This document shows positions 7,735 to 14,839 of a stretch of 64,000 bases of DNA, piece after piece. How positions within the stretch are numbered: position 1 is the first letter of the stretch; the number at the start of each line of letters is the position of its first letter. The notes under the pieces are model-generated. The model did not search any database and was not told the DNA's origin. It worked only from the letters and a program-made list of their open reading frames with translations. A program made the position numbers and the translations under genes. Source of the DNA: an archaeon (GTDB lineage: Archaea; Nanobdellota; Nanobdellia; Pacearchaeales; GW2011-AR1). The DNA is taken from positions 172,770-236,769 of the forward strand of contig DAHWKL010000001.1 of the NCBI GenBank assembly GCA_027343665.1. The letters run 5' to 3'.

Positions 7735-7763
7735 TTTATTTTTTATTTTTTTAATTTTTATTT
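7735..7763 (+). terminator. T-rich terminator after the pilin
   Basis: Immediately after the pilin stop the plus strand runs tttattttttatttttttaatttttattt. Archaeal RNA polymerase terminates on T-tracts without needing a hairpin. None of the surrounding low-expression genes has so long a tract, which fits a strongly transcribed single-gene unit. Confidence 0.65.
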
Positions 7764-7812
7764 AGGTTAGAAAAAAGAAAAAGCTTGAGGAAACAATGAT
7801 AGCTTAAAAGAA

Positions 7813-8994
7813 TTAGTTTTGTTTATTTTTTATTAAATAAACGTCATCGCCCTCTCTTACACGGGGAAGCTTTATTCCGACCTCTTCACCCTTTGTGACT
7901 ACAGAAACGGGTTTTTTGCCTATTTCCATAGTGCTTATCTTCAAATTCTCTATCCCAGTTGTCCTGCCTATCACGGCAATATTATCTCCAACTTTAAGTT
8001 CGCCCGTAAGAATCAAAATGGTCCCGACTCCTGCTTTTGGATAATAATGCGTAATTTTCCCGACAAATTTCTTCTCTGTCGTCGCGGCAGAGTTCTCGAC
8101 TGTTGAAAAATCATCATTTGTAGGCACACCCAAATAAAAACCTGAAGAGAACCCCTTATTGTAAACTTTTTCAAGCTCTTTCAATCCTTCTTCAACTTCT
8201 TCTTTTGTGAGGTTTCTATCAATCGCCTTTCTGTAAACTTTCACAACAGTGTCAACATATCTTGCGTCCCTGTTCCTGCCTTCTATCTTGAAAGAGACAA
8301 TCCCTGCTTCCTTTAATTTATCCATAAATGGCAAAGCGCAAAGGTCTTTTGCGGAGAGGACTGTGTTCCTGTTCACTTTTAACTCTCTCCCTTCATCATC
8401 ACGAATCGTGTAGCTCCTTCTACAAACTTGGGTGCACATTCCACGATTCGCGCTTCTCCCGAAAAGTTCCTGCGACATGAAGCATCTCCCTGAAACAGCG
8501 ACACACATAGCACCATGGATGAAACATTCAACAGGAACAAGTTTAGAAATCTTCTTTATCTGATCAAGATTCAGCTCCCTTGCAAGGACAACTCTTTCAG
8601 CACCAAGATTTCTGTAAAACTTTGCTGATTCTGAGTTTGAGACAGATGCCTGAGTCGACACATGGAAAGGAATTTTAAGTTTCACACAAAGATTTATGAC
8701 AGAAAGATCCCAACAGATTATCGCGTCAATTTTTCCCTTAACTTTTTTCAGGATATCCTCAATTTTTTTTATTTCATCTTCATAGATTATGACATTCAAT
8801 GTAAGATATTTTTTAACTTTTTTTCCACAGATCCTCCCAATTTCATCCAAATCATCAACTGAGAAATTTTTTGCATTATCCCTCATTGAAAATTCTTTGA
8901 GACCAAAATAAACAGCATCGGCCCCTGCGTTCACGGCTGCCGAAAGCATGGAGAAATCTCCCGCGGGTGCTAAAAGTTCATATTTGTTTTTCAT
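7813..8994 (-). CDS. U32 family peptidase / TrhP-like protein
   Basis: A 393-residue protein of peptidase family U32. It begins YELLAPAGDFSMLSAAVNAGADAVYFG and has a TIM-barrel-like N-domain. A Cys-containing signature FIHGAMCVAVSGRCFMSQ (about residues 158-175) leads into RSANRGMCTQVCRRSY and SAKDLCALPFMDKLKEAG. A small beta domain forms the C-terminus (VGDNIAVIGRTTG). In bacteria the close relative TrhP makes 5-hydroxyuridine at tRNA position 34 using prephenate, together with an Fe-S cluster bound by such Cys residues. A TrhO homologue lies at 52 kb. Whether this archaeal protein modifies tRNA is inference. Confidence 0.85.
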   Translation of the reverse strand: MKNKYELLAPAGDFSMLSAAVNAGADAVYFGLKEFSMRDNAKNFSVDDLDEIGRICGKKVKKYLTLNVIIYEDEIKKIEDILKKVKGKIDAIICWDLSVINLCVKLKIPFHVSTQASVSNSESAKFYRNLGAERVVLARELNLDQIKKISKLVPVECFIHGAMCVAVSGRCFMSQELFGRSANRGMCTQVCRRSYTIRDDEGRELKVNRNTVLSAKDLCALPFMDKLKEAGIVSFKIEGRNRDARYVDTVVKVYRKAIDRNLTKEEVEEGLKELEKVYNKGFSSGFYLGVPTNDDFSTVENSAATTEKKFVGKITHYYPKAGVGTILILTGELKVGDNIAVIGRTTGIENLKISTMEIGKKPVSVVTKGEEVGIKLPRVREGDDVYLIKNKQN

Positions 8995-9024
8995 AAAAAT
9001 CAGAGAAACCTACAGTTTTTAAGA

Positions 9025-9336
9025 TTATTTTTTCTTACCTGAGCTTTCTTTTTTGCTTTTATTTCTCCATTTCTCGAAAACAAGGCCTTTCTCTTCAAAC
9101 CTAAATCTTGAGAAAATGTAAAAATACAGAATCGCAAGAACTCCGAAAGAGCCGATTATAGCGAGGACGAGCGAGAAAGTTCCAAGAAGTTCAGCGATAA
9201 ATATAATTATAAACCAAATCCACTGGCCTTTTCTGGCCGCTTTCCACATCGCAAGAAGCTCCCATACAAAACCCCACACTAAAAGGGTGATTCCAAGTAT
9301 CTCCTGAGCCAATGGCGTTCCTAAAAACTCAAACAT
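9025..9336 (-). CDS. Small membrane protein, DUF5652-like
   Basis: The ORF track gives a 237-residue frame, but only its last 103 residues look real, starting MFEFLGTPLAQEILG at 9336. The upstream part overlaps nrdR antisense and is Phe/Cys-rich like translated reverse strand. The protein has two or three transmembrane helices with WKAARKGQWIWFIIIF between them, the pattern of the small archaeal/bacterial DUF5652 proteins, and a basic C-terminal tail (KKESSGKKK). Its function is unknown. It diverges from nrdR. Confidence 0.7.
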   Translation of the reverse strand: MFEFLGTPLAQEILGITLLVWGFVWELLAMWKAARKGQWIWFIIIFIAELLGTFSLVLAIIGSFGVLAILYFYIFSRFRFEEKGLVFEKWRNKSKKESSGKKK

Positions 9337-9441
9337 GTAATAAATACTGCAAAAGATTTTAAAAATGTTGTGAATCAAAAATTCTTCATTCATGAGTGAA
9401 AATGAAAATTTAAATATAACTTTTATAATAAAATTCTGTAA

Positions 9442-9489
9442 ATACAATTTACAGCAGTATAAAGAGGCAATAAATACAATATATTGTAT
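9442..9489 (+). promoter_or_regulatory. Probable NrdR operator (two boxes) in the nrdR-nrdJ promoter
   Basis: Box 2, ATACAATATATTGTAT at 9474-9489, agrees with 14 of 16 positions of the NrdR consensus acaCwAtATaTwGtgt and sits in an 18-bp perfect palindrome (9473-9490). Box 1 begins at 9442. The half-site TAAATACAAT is repeated exactly 32 bp apart (9439 and 9471), the spacing usual for paired NrdR boxes. Box 1 also lies within an inverted repeat, CTGTAAAT-aca-ATTTACAG (9436-9454). A TATA-like tttataata at 9421-9429 lies just upstream, so bound repressor would cover the transcription start. Confidence 0.75.
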
Positions 9490-9501
9490 TACAGAAGAAA
9501 A

Positions 9502-9939
9502 GTGAACTGTCCGTTTTGCAATGGTACAAGATTCAAAGTAACGAACAAACGCGACTCCCCTGATGGAATAAGGAGAAGAAGAGAATGCCTCAAGTGCAAA
9601 AAAAGATTCACAACCTATGAAAAAATTGCAGAGCCTGACATGTACATAATAAAAAAAGATGGCTCTCGGGAAAAATTTGAGGCGGCAAAGCTCAAAAAAG
9701 GTTTGGATAAAGCCTTCGAAAAAAGGCCAGTTTCCCAAGATAAGATAAATTTGGTTGTCTCAGAAATTGAAGAACAAATAAGAAAAAAAGGGAAAAACGA
9801 AATAAGCAGCAAAATAATAGGAGAAATGGTAATGAAAAAAATAAAAAAACTCGATAAGGTGGCTTACGTAAGATTTGCTTCAGTCTACAGGGAATTCAAA
9901 GATATTGAAGACTTCAAGGAGGAATTGAAAGAATTATAA
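9502..9939 (+). CDS. nrdR: Transcriptional repressor NrdR
   Basis: A 145-residue repressor of ribonucleotide reductase genes that senses ATP/dATP. It has an N-terminal zinc ribbon (NCPFCNG...RRRECLKCKKRF, residues 1-35) and an ATP-cone domain (KKDGSREKFEAAKLKKGLDKAFEKRP onward), close to the usual 150-160 residues. GTG at 9502 is preferred because NrdR proteins normally begin M-x-CPFC. The ORF-track TTG at 9484 would lie inside the operator. The stop overlaps the nrdJ start (TAATG), so the two genes are coupled and NrdR probably controls itself and nrdJ. NrdR is common in bacteria and uncommon in archaea. Confidence 0.92.
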   Translation: MNCPFCNGTRFKVTNKRDSPDGIRRRRECLKCKKRFTTYEKIAEPDMYIIKKDGSREKFEAAKLKKGLDKAFEKRPVSQDKINLVVSEIEEQIRKKGKNEISSKIIGEMVMKKIKKLDKVAYVRFASVYREFKDIEDFKEELKEL

Positions 9940-12476
9940 TGGGAGCAGAAGAACTTGAAAAAGAACTGAGAAAACTGACCAAACTCCCGCTTTCTATAAA
10001 TCAGCTCAAAGTAATAAAAGATAAGTATCTGAAAGATTCGCCGACTGTTGAAGACTGGCTCAGAACAATATGTCACAATATCGCACTTTCAGAGATTTTA
10101 CATTCTGAAAAAATAAGCGATGATGAGAAATTCCAAGGAGTAAAACACGAAATAATAGAATATGAATCAAAAGGCAAGGATGCTAAAATGTACCTGTTGC
10201 ATAAAGGAATAGACAACCTGAATGAGAGGAAAAAAAATTTCAACAGATTTGTGCAGAACCTCGAAAGATTATACAAAAAAAATCCCGAAATCACGAAAAA
10301 GACTGAAGAAAGATTTTACAAAATGCTTTCTGACTTCAATTTTCTCCCGAACTCTCCGACACTCATGAATGCCGGAAGGGATTTGCAACAGCTTTCTGCT
10401 TGTTATGTTCTCCCCGTCGGAGATTCGATAGAGGAGATTTATGAATCAGTGAAAAATATGGCGTTGATACACAAAAGCGGCGGGGGGACTGGATTCTCAT
10501 TTTCAGATCTGAGACCTGCAAATGACACAGTCAGTTCGACAAAAGGCATATCATCGGGTCCAATATCTTTCATGCAGATTTTTGACAAGTCAACAGAGGT
10601 TGTAAAACAAGGCGGAACAAGAAGAGGCGCCAATATGGGAATATTGCATTATACACACCCAAATATACTTGATTTCATAAACATGAAGAAGACTCCCGGA
10701 GTTATGGAAAACTTCAATGTATCCGTAACAGTCGATGAAAAGTTCATGAATGCGGTAAAGAACAACGAAGACTACGAACTAATAAATCCAAAAAACAAGG
10801 AAGTTGCCGGAAAATTAAATGCAAAAGAATTGTGGAAAAAATTAGTTCAGGGAGCGTGGGAGACAGGAGACCCAGGAATAATATTCATAGACAGAATAAA
10901 CAAAACTGCAAGCAACGCAACACCTCACCTCGGAGAAATTGTTTCAACAAATCCCTGCGGAGAGCAACCCCTTCTTCCATATGAACCATGCAATCTTGGA
11001 TCAATAAATCTTTCAAACTTTGTGGACGAAGAAGAGAAAGATTTCGATTATGGAAGATTAAAAGAAACCGTAGAACTTGCAACAAGATTTTTGGACGATG
11101 TCATAGATATAAATTCTTATCCCATACCGAAAATAGAGGAAACTGCAAAGAAAACAAGAAGGATAGGATTGGGGGTCATGGGCTGGGCAGAATCACTTGT
11201 CAAGATGGAAATACCTTATAATTCACCCGAAGCACTCAAGAGAGCTGAGGAAGTTATGAAATTCATAAACGAAACGTGCATGGATTACTCAAATGAATTA
11301 GCTGTGGAAAGGGGAGTTTTCCCTGCTTACAGAGGAAGCGTATATGACAAAACAAGTCCGTATTTCCGAGGCAAAGAAAGTTTCCCGAGACATTCTTCAA
11401 GAACGACTATCGCACCGACTGGGACAATAGGAATAGCAGCTGGGCTTCAGGGAGCAGGAATAGAGCCATTCTTCGCGGTGGTTTACGTGAGATATAATGC
11501 GGCGGGCATAGACGCACTGAAAAGAAATGAGAAACCTGCAGAAAAAGACACTTTTTTTGAAGTAAATCCGCTGTTTGAAAAAATAGCCGAAGAAAATGGC
11601 TATTTTGGATTAACCAAAGCGGAGCTCTTCATGAAAGTCAATAATAATCACAAATCTCTCCTTGGGATAAAAGAAATACCAAAAGAGATACAAAATCTTT
11701 TCCTGACTTCACATGATTTATCTCCAAAAGAACATGTACTCATGCAATGTGCTTTCCAGGAATATACTGATAATGCAGTCTCAAAAACTGTCAATATGAG
11801 GAACGAAGCTAGCGTGCAAGATGTCGAAAATGTGTACATGCTCGCTTACGAAAACGGAGCAAAGGGCGTCACGATTTACAGAGATGGTTCAAAACAGTTC
11901 CAGATACTCAACATAAATGAGAACAAAAAAGAAAAGCCTGCATCTGATGATAAAAAGAAAGAGAAAAGAAGAGATCTTCCGGAACTCGCTGATTATTACA
12001 TGATACAGACAGGACAAGGTCCAATACATATACACATAAATTATAATGAAGAGGGGATTTCAAAAATTTTCGCCAACCTTTCACCTACAGGAACTGAAAT
12101 TTCAGGTATGGCGACATCGCTGGGAATAGTCCTTTCAAAATATTTCGAAGCCGGAGGAGACCCGGTAAGGATACTTAAACATCTAAACTCGATAAAGTCA
12201 GAAAAGCCTTATGGTTTTGGGAAAAACAAAGTTGATTCGGTGCCACATGCGTTTTCAATTGCAATTAGGAACCATTTGATAAAGACAGGAAAAATAAAGC
12301 CAATTGAAAACGGATTTGCGATCCATGATGACAATGGCAAGGAAGAAAGAATAATCGAAATTGACAGAGATGTCAGGAACCTTCATTGTCCAAAATGTTT
12401 TAGTTCTAATGTCGGAATGACTTCTGGATGCTCTGAACCGACATGCTTTGACTGCGGATATTCAAAATGCAGTTAG
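9939..12476 (+). CDS. nrdJ: Adenosylcobalamin-dependent ribonucleotide reductase (class II)
   Basis: Reduces ribonucleotides to deoxyribonucleotides using adenosylcobalamin to form a thiyl radical. The 845 residues include NSPTLMNAG, the active-site Cys in LSACYVLP (C155), KSGGGTGFSFSDLRP, the catalytic N-P-C-G-E-Q loop at 338-343, and the PTGTIGIAAG motif. A C-terminal zinc-ribbon-like tail (CPKC...CFDCGYSKCS) probably shuttles electrons. There is no ATP cone in this chain. It is coupled to nrdR, and a corrinoid adenosyltransferase lies 0.4 kb downstream, which fits the cofactor need. Thioredoxin at 17.4 kb is a plausible reductant. Confidence 0.95.
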   Translation: MGAEELEKELRKLTKLPLSINQLKVIKDKYLKDSPTVEDWLRTICHNIALSEILHSEKISDDEKFQGVKHEIIEYESKGKDAKMYLLHKGIDNLNERKKNFNRFVQNLERLYKKNPEITKKTEERFYKMLSDFNFLPNSPTLMNAGRDLQQLSACYVLPVGDSIEEIYESVKNMALIHKSGGGTGFSFSDLRPANDTVSSTKGISSGPISFMQIFDKSTEVVKQGGTRRGANMGILHYTHPNILDFINMKKTPGVMENFNVSVTVDEKFMNAVKNNEDYELINPKNKEVAGKLNAKELWKKLVQGAWETGDPGIIFIDRINKTASNATPHLGEIVSTNPCGEQPLLPYEPCNLGSINLSNFVDEEEKDFDYGRLKETVELATRFLDDVIDINSYPIPKIEETAKKTRRIGLGVMGWAESLVKMEIPYNSPEALKRAEEVMKFINETCMDYSNELAVERGVFPAYRGSVYDKTSPYFRGKESFPRHSSRTTIAPTGTIGIAAGLQGAGIEPFFAVVYVRYNAAGIDALKRNEKPAEKDTFFEVNPLFEKIAEENGYFGLTKAELFMKVNNNHKSLLGIKEIPKEIQNLFLTSHDLSPKEHVLMQCAFQEYTDNAVSKTVNMRNEASVQDVENVYMLAYENGAKGVTIYRDGSKQFQILNINENKKEKPASDDKKKEKRRDLPELADYYMIQTGQGPIHIHINYNEEGISKIFANLSPTGTEISGMATSLGIVLSKYFEAGGDPVRILKHLNSIKSEKPYGFGKNKVDSVPHAFSIAIRNHLIKTGKIKPIENGFAIHDDNGKEERIIEIDRDVRNLHCPKCFSSNVGMTSGCSEPTCFDCGYSKCS

Positions 12477-12517
12477 GGAACAGCAATCTTTTTTAAAGAG
12501 CTCGTTCATCTCTTTTT

Positions 12518-12844
12518 ATGGAAAAAGATAAAAAATATCTCTGGGAAATTCTCGTCCCGAAATTATCAAATGATGGTGAAGAGTTCAGTATAGAATTTCA
12601 CAGAAGATGGGATGAAAAAATTAGGAAAATATCTGGTGGACTTACAGTCCTAAAACCTGCAAAGGGACACTGGGTAAAACCGAATGAGGAACTCATGATT
12701 GAAGACATGATACCTGTCAAAATCTATTGCACGGAAAAAGAAATTGACGAGATAATTAAATATACACTTGATTATTATTCACAGGATTCTATATTCGCCT
12801 ACAAAGTAAGCGACAATGTAAAATTAGTTCATAGGGAAAAGTGA
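12518..12844 (+). CDS. Conserved small protein of unknown function
   Basis: A 108-residue soluble protein beginning KKYLWEILVPKLSNDGEEFSIEFHRRWDEKI, then SGGLTVLKPAKGHWV, then PVKIYCTEKEIDEIIKYTLDYYSQDSIFAYKVSD. I recall similar short proteins in bacteria, but no named function. The layout suggests an alpha/beta fold. It lies between the class II reductase and the corrinoid adenosyltransferase on the same strand, with an aagagctcg-rich 41-base gap before it, so a link to nucleotide metabolism is possible but unproven. Confidence 0.7.
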   Translation: MEKDKKYLWEILVPKLSNDGEEFSIEFHRRWDEKIRKISGGLTVLKPAKGHWVKPNEELMIEDMIPVKIYCTEKEIDEIIKYTLDYYSQDSIFAYKVSDNVKLVHREK

Positions 12845-12889
12845 GTTCTTTATATAAATCTTTAAATAAAATCATCGACCCTTTATATC

Positions 12890-13420
12890 ATGACAGTTGA
12901 AAAAGAAAAACTAGGACTCATACACATTTACACTGGAGACGGGAAAGGAAAAACTTCGGCAGGTATGGGCTTACTTGTAAGAGCTCTTGGAAGAGACCTA
13001 AGGGCAAAGATCATCCAGCTTTTCAAGAGAGACACAGGCGAACAGTTCTTCTTCGAAAATTCCGGGGTGGAATATTTCCAATTCAGCCCATTGCATCCAT
13101 ATTTCAAAAATTACGATCCTGAACAGCTTGAAAATCTGAAGAAAGAATTTAAAGCATTTTGGGATAATGCCACAAAAAGTTTAGAGGATTATGATCTTAT
13201 ACTTATTGATGAAATAGGTCCGGGGATAAACTGGGGGATAATCCCTGAAAACATGATCCTTGAATTTATAGAGGATAAACCAAAAAATATGGAACTTATT
13301 ATGACAGGGAGGGATTTCCCTGAATCTGTCCTTCAAAAGGCAGATTACATATCCGAGATAAAAAAAATAAAACACCCTTATGACAACGGGATTCTTGCAA
13401 GGGAAGGCATTGAATACTGA
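12890..13420 (+). CDS. cobO: Corrinoid adenosyltransferase (CobO/BtuR type)
   Basis: Transfers the adenosyl group of ATP to cob(I)alamin, making the adenosylcobalamin needed by the nearby reductase. The 176 residues show the family P-loop variant GDGKGKTS (about residues 19-26), GMGLLVRALGR, KIIQLFK, a Walker B-like YDLILIDEIG (about 101-110) and MTGRDFPESVLQKADYISEI, all typical of CobO/BtuR. No corrinoid ring-building genes are visible, so it probably serves salvage. A TATA-like tttatataaatctttaaataaaa precedes it. Its stop overlaps the start of a small membrane protein gene by one base. Confidence 0.93.
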   Translation: MTVEKEKLGLIHIYTGDGKGKTSAGMGLLVRALGRDLRAKIIQLFKRDTGEQFFFENSGVEYFQFSPLHPYFKNYDPEQLENLKKEFKAFWDNATKSLEDYDLILIDEIGPGINWGIIPENMILEFIEDKPKNMELIMTGRDFPESVLQKADYISEIKKIKHPYDNGILAREGIEY

Positions 13421-13710
13421 TGATACCTATAATTTTGATGTTTCTTGATCTTATCTCTTTGGTTTCTCTCACACTTATACAGTTCAAAGTACCCATTGCA
13501 TTCCAGCTTCCAATCATGTCTGCTATCTATCTTATCGCAAAAGGTTTCATGTTCAGAGATATTATGAGTATAATCGATCTTTTATGCGGGGCTTATCTTA
13601 TTGCCGCTTTTATTTTTGGAATATCCTCATTCATATATTGGATAATACTGGCATGGTTTATGTATAAACTAATTTTTGTTGTAATATTTAATATCGGAAG
13701 TTTCACATAA
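13420..13710 (+). CDS. Small membrane protein coupled to cobO
   Basis: A 96-residue protein made almost entirely of three hydrophobic helices (MIPIILMFLDLISLVSLTLIQF, then RDIMSIIDLLCGAYLIAAFIFG, then YWIILAWFMYKLIFVVIF). It is not recognised as a named family. The start shares one base with the cobO stop (TGATG), so it is translated with cobO. That coupling suggests a membrane role in corrinoid handling, but small archaeal membrane proteins of this look are common and the link is inference only. Confidence 0.7.
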   Translation: MIPIILMFLDLISLVSLTLIQFKVPIAFQLPIMSAIYLIAKGFMFRDIMSIIDLLCGAYLIAAFIFGISSFIYWIILAWFMYKLIFVVIFNIGSFT

Positions 13711-13760
13711 GACTGGTCAAATATAATAATTATTTTAAACCCGCTGGATTTTCGTTTTCT

Positions 13761-14834
13761 ATGAACAAAATTTTAGCCATTGTGGGTATGGCAGGCTCCG
13801 GTAAATCTGTTGTTGCGGATGAGCTCATAAAAAAAGGATATAAATTTCTGAGATTCGGGCAGATAACAATGGATATAATAAAAAAGAAAGGGTATGAAGT
13901 GAATGAAAAAAACGAAAAAAAAATAAGAGAGGGGTTGAGAAAAAAATACGGGATGGGAGCTTATGCAACACTAAATATCCCTAAAATAGACAAATTTCTC
14001 AAAGAGGGGGATGTTGTTGTTGACGGGCTTTATAGCTGGACTGAATACAAAGTGTTAAAAGAAAAATACAAAGAAAATTTTTTTGTGATTGCTGTTTACT
14101 CACCACCTGAGCTCAGATATGAACGCCTTGAAAAGCGTAAAACTGAAGTTGATGACAAAGATATCCGAAATCGCCCAATCGAAAAAGACCAGGTCAAATG
14201 GAGAGATTATTCCGAGATACAAAATATTGAAAAAGGCGGCCCGATTGCAATGGCAGATTACCTGATAGATAACACAAAAGGATTGGACTATCTTAAAAAT
14301 CAAATTGAAGAGTTATTAAAAAAAATCCACCAGAAAGGGACATCTTCAGGTCGCAAAGATTACATCTCATGGGACGATTATTTTATGGGTGTCGCAGTCT
14401 TATCTTCGATGAGAAGCAAAGACCCTTCAACACAAGTAGGTGCATGTATTGTTGATCCTGACAAGAAAATTGTGGGAACCGGTTATAATGGCGCGCCCCG
14501 TGGCATTGAAGATGACAGTTTCCCTTGGGCGCGCGAAGGGGATTTTCTTGAGACAAAATATGCTTACGTGTGTCATGCTGAACTAAATGCCATTCTCAAC
14601 TCGACAAAAGAAAATCTTAAAGGATGCACACTCTACGTCGCACTTTTTCCATGCAATGAGTGCGCAAAAGCAATAATTCAATCAGGAATAAAGAAAGTTG
14701 TCTATCTTTCAGACAAATACAAAGACACCCCTGCTCATATAGCGTCAAAAAAAATGCTCACTGCAGCGATGGTAGAGCTTGTACAATTGAAACCCCAAAC
14801 ATATAATCTGAAAGTGAATTTTGATATTGAATGA
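13761..14834 (+). CDS. P-loop kinase-like domain fused to dCMP deaminase
   Basis: A 357-residue two-domain protein. Residues 1-190 form a P-loop nucleotide kinase-like domain related to dephospho-CoA kinase, with Walker A GMAGSGKS (9-16) and VVVDGLYSWTEY (about 90-101). Residues 200-357 are a deoxycytidylate deaminase with SKDPSTQVGA, the zinc ligands in HAE (272-274) and PCNEC (297-301). The deaminase makes dUMP, the substrate of ThyX, which is encoded tail to tail six bases away. The role of the kinase domain is open: a real nucleoside or nucleotide kinase, or a regulatory ATP sensor. I recall that fungal dCMP deaminases carry a comparable N-terminal extension. Confidence 0.88.
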   Translation: MNKILAIVGMAGSGKSVVADELIKKGYKFLRFGQITMDIIKKKGYEVNEKNEKKIREGLRKKYGMGAYATLNIPKIDKFLKEGDVVVDGLYSWTEYKVLKEKYKENFFVIAVYSPPELRYERLEKRKTEVDDKDIRNRPIEKDQVKWRDYSEIQNIEKGGPIAMADYLIDNTKGLDYLKNQIEELLKKIHQKGTSSGRKDYISWDDYFMGVAVLSSMRSKDPSTQVGACIVDPDKKIVGTGYNGAPRGIEDDSFPWAREGDFLETKYAYVCHAELNAILNSTKENLKGCTLYVALFPCNECAKAIIQSGIKKVVYLSDKYKDTPAHIASKKMLTAAMVELVQLKPQTYNLKVNFDIE

Positions 14835-14839
14835 GGGAG

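Noticed and set aside
9337-9738. N-terminal part of the 237-residue minus-strand ORF
   Set aside because: It runs antisense through nrdR and is rich in Phe, Cys and Ser as expected for a shadow frame. The real small membrane protein starts at MFEFLG (9336).
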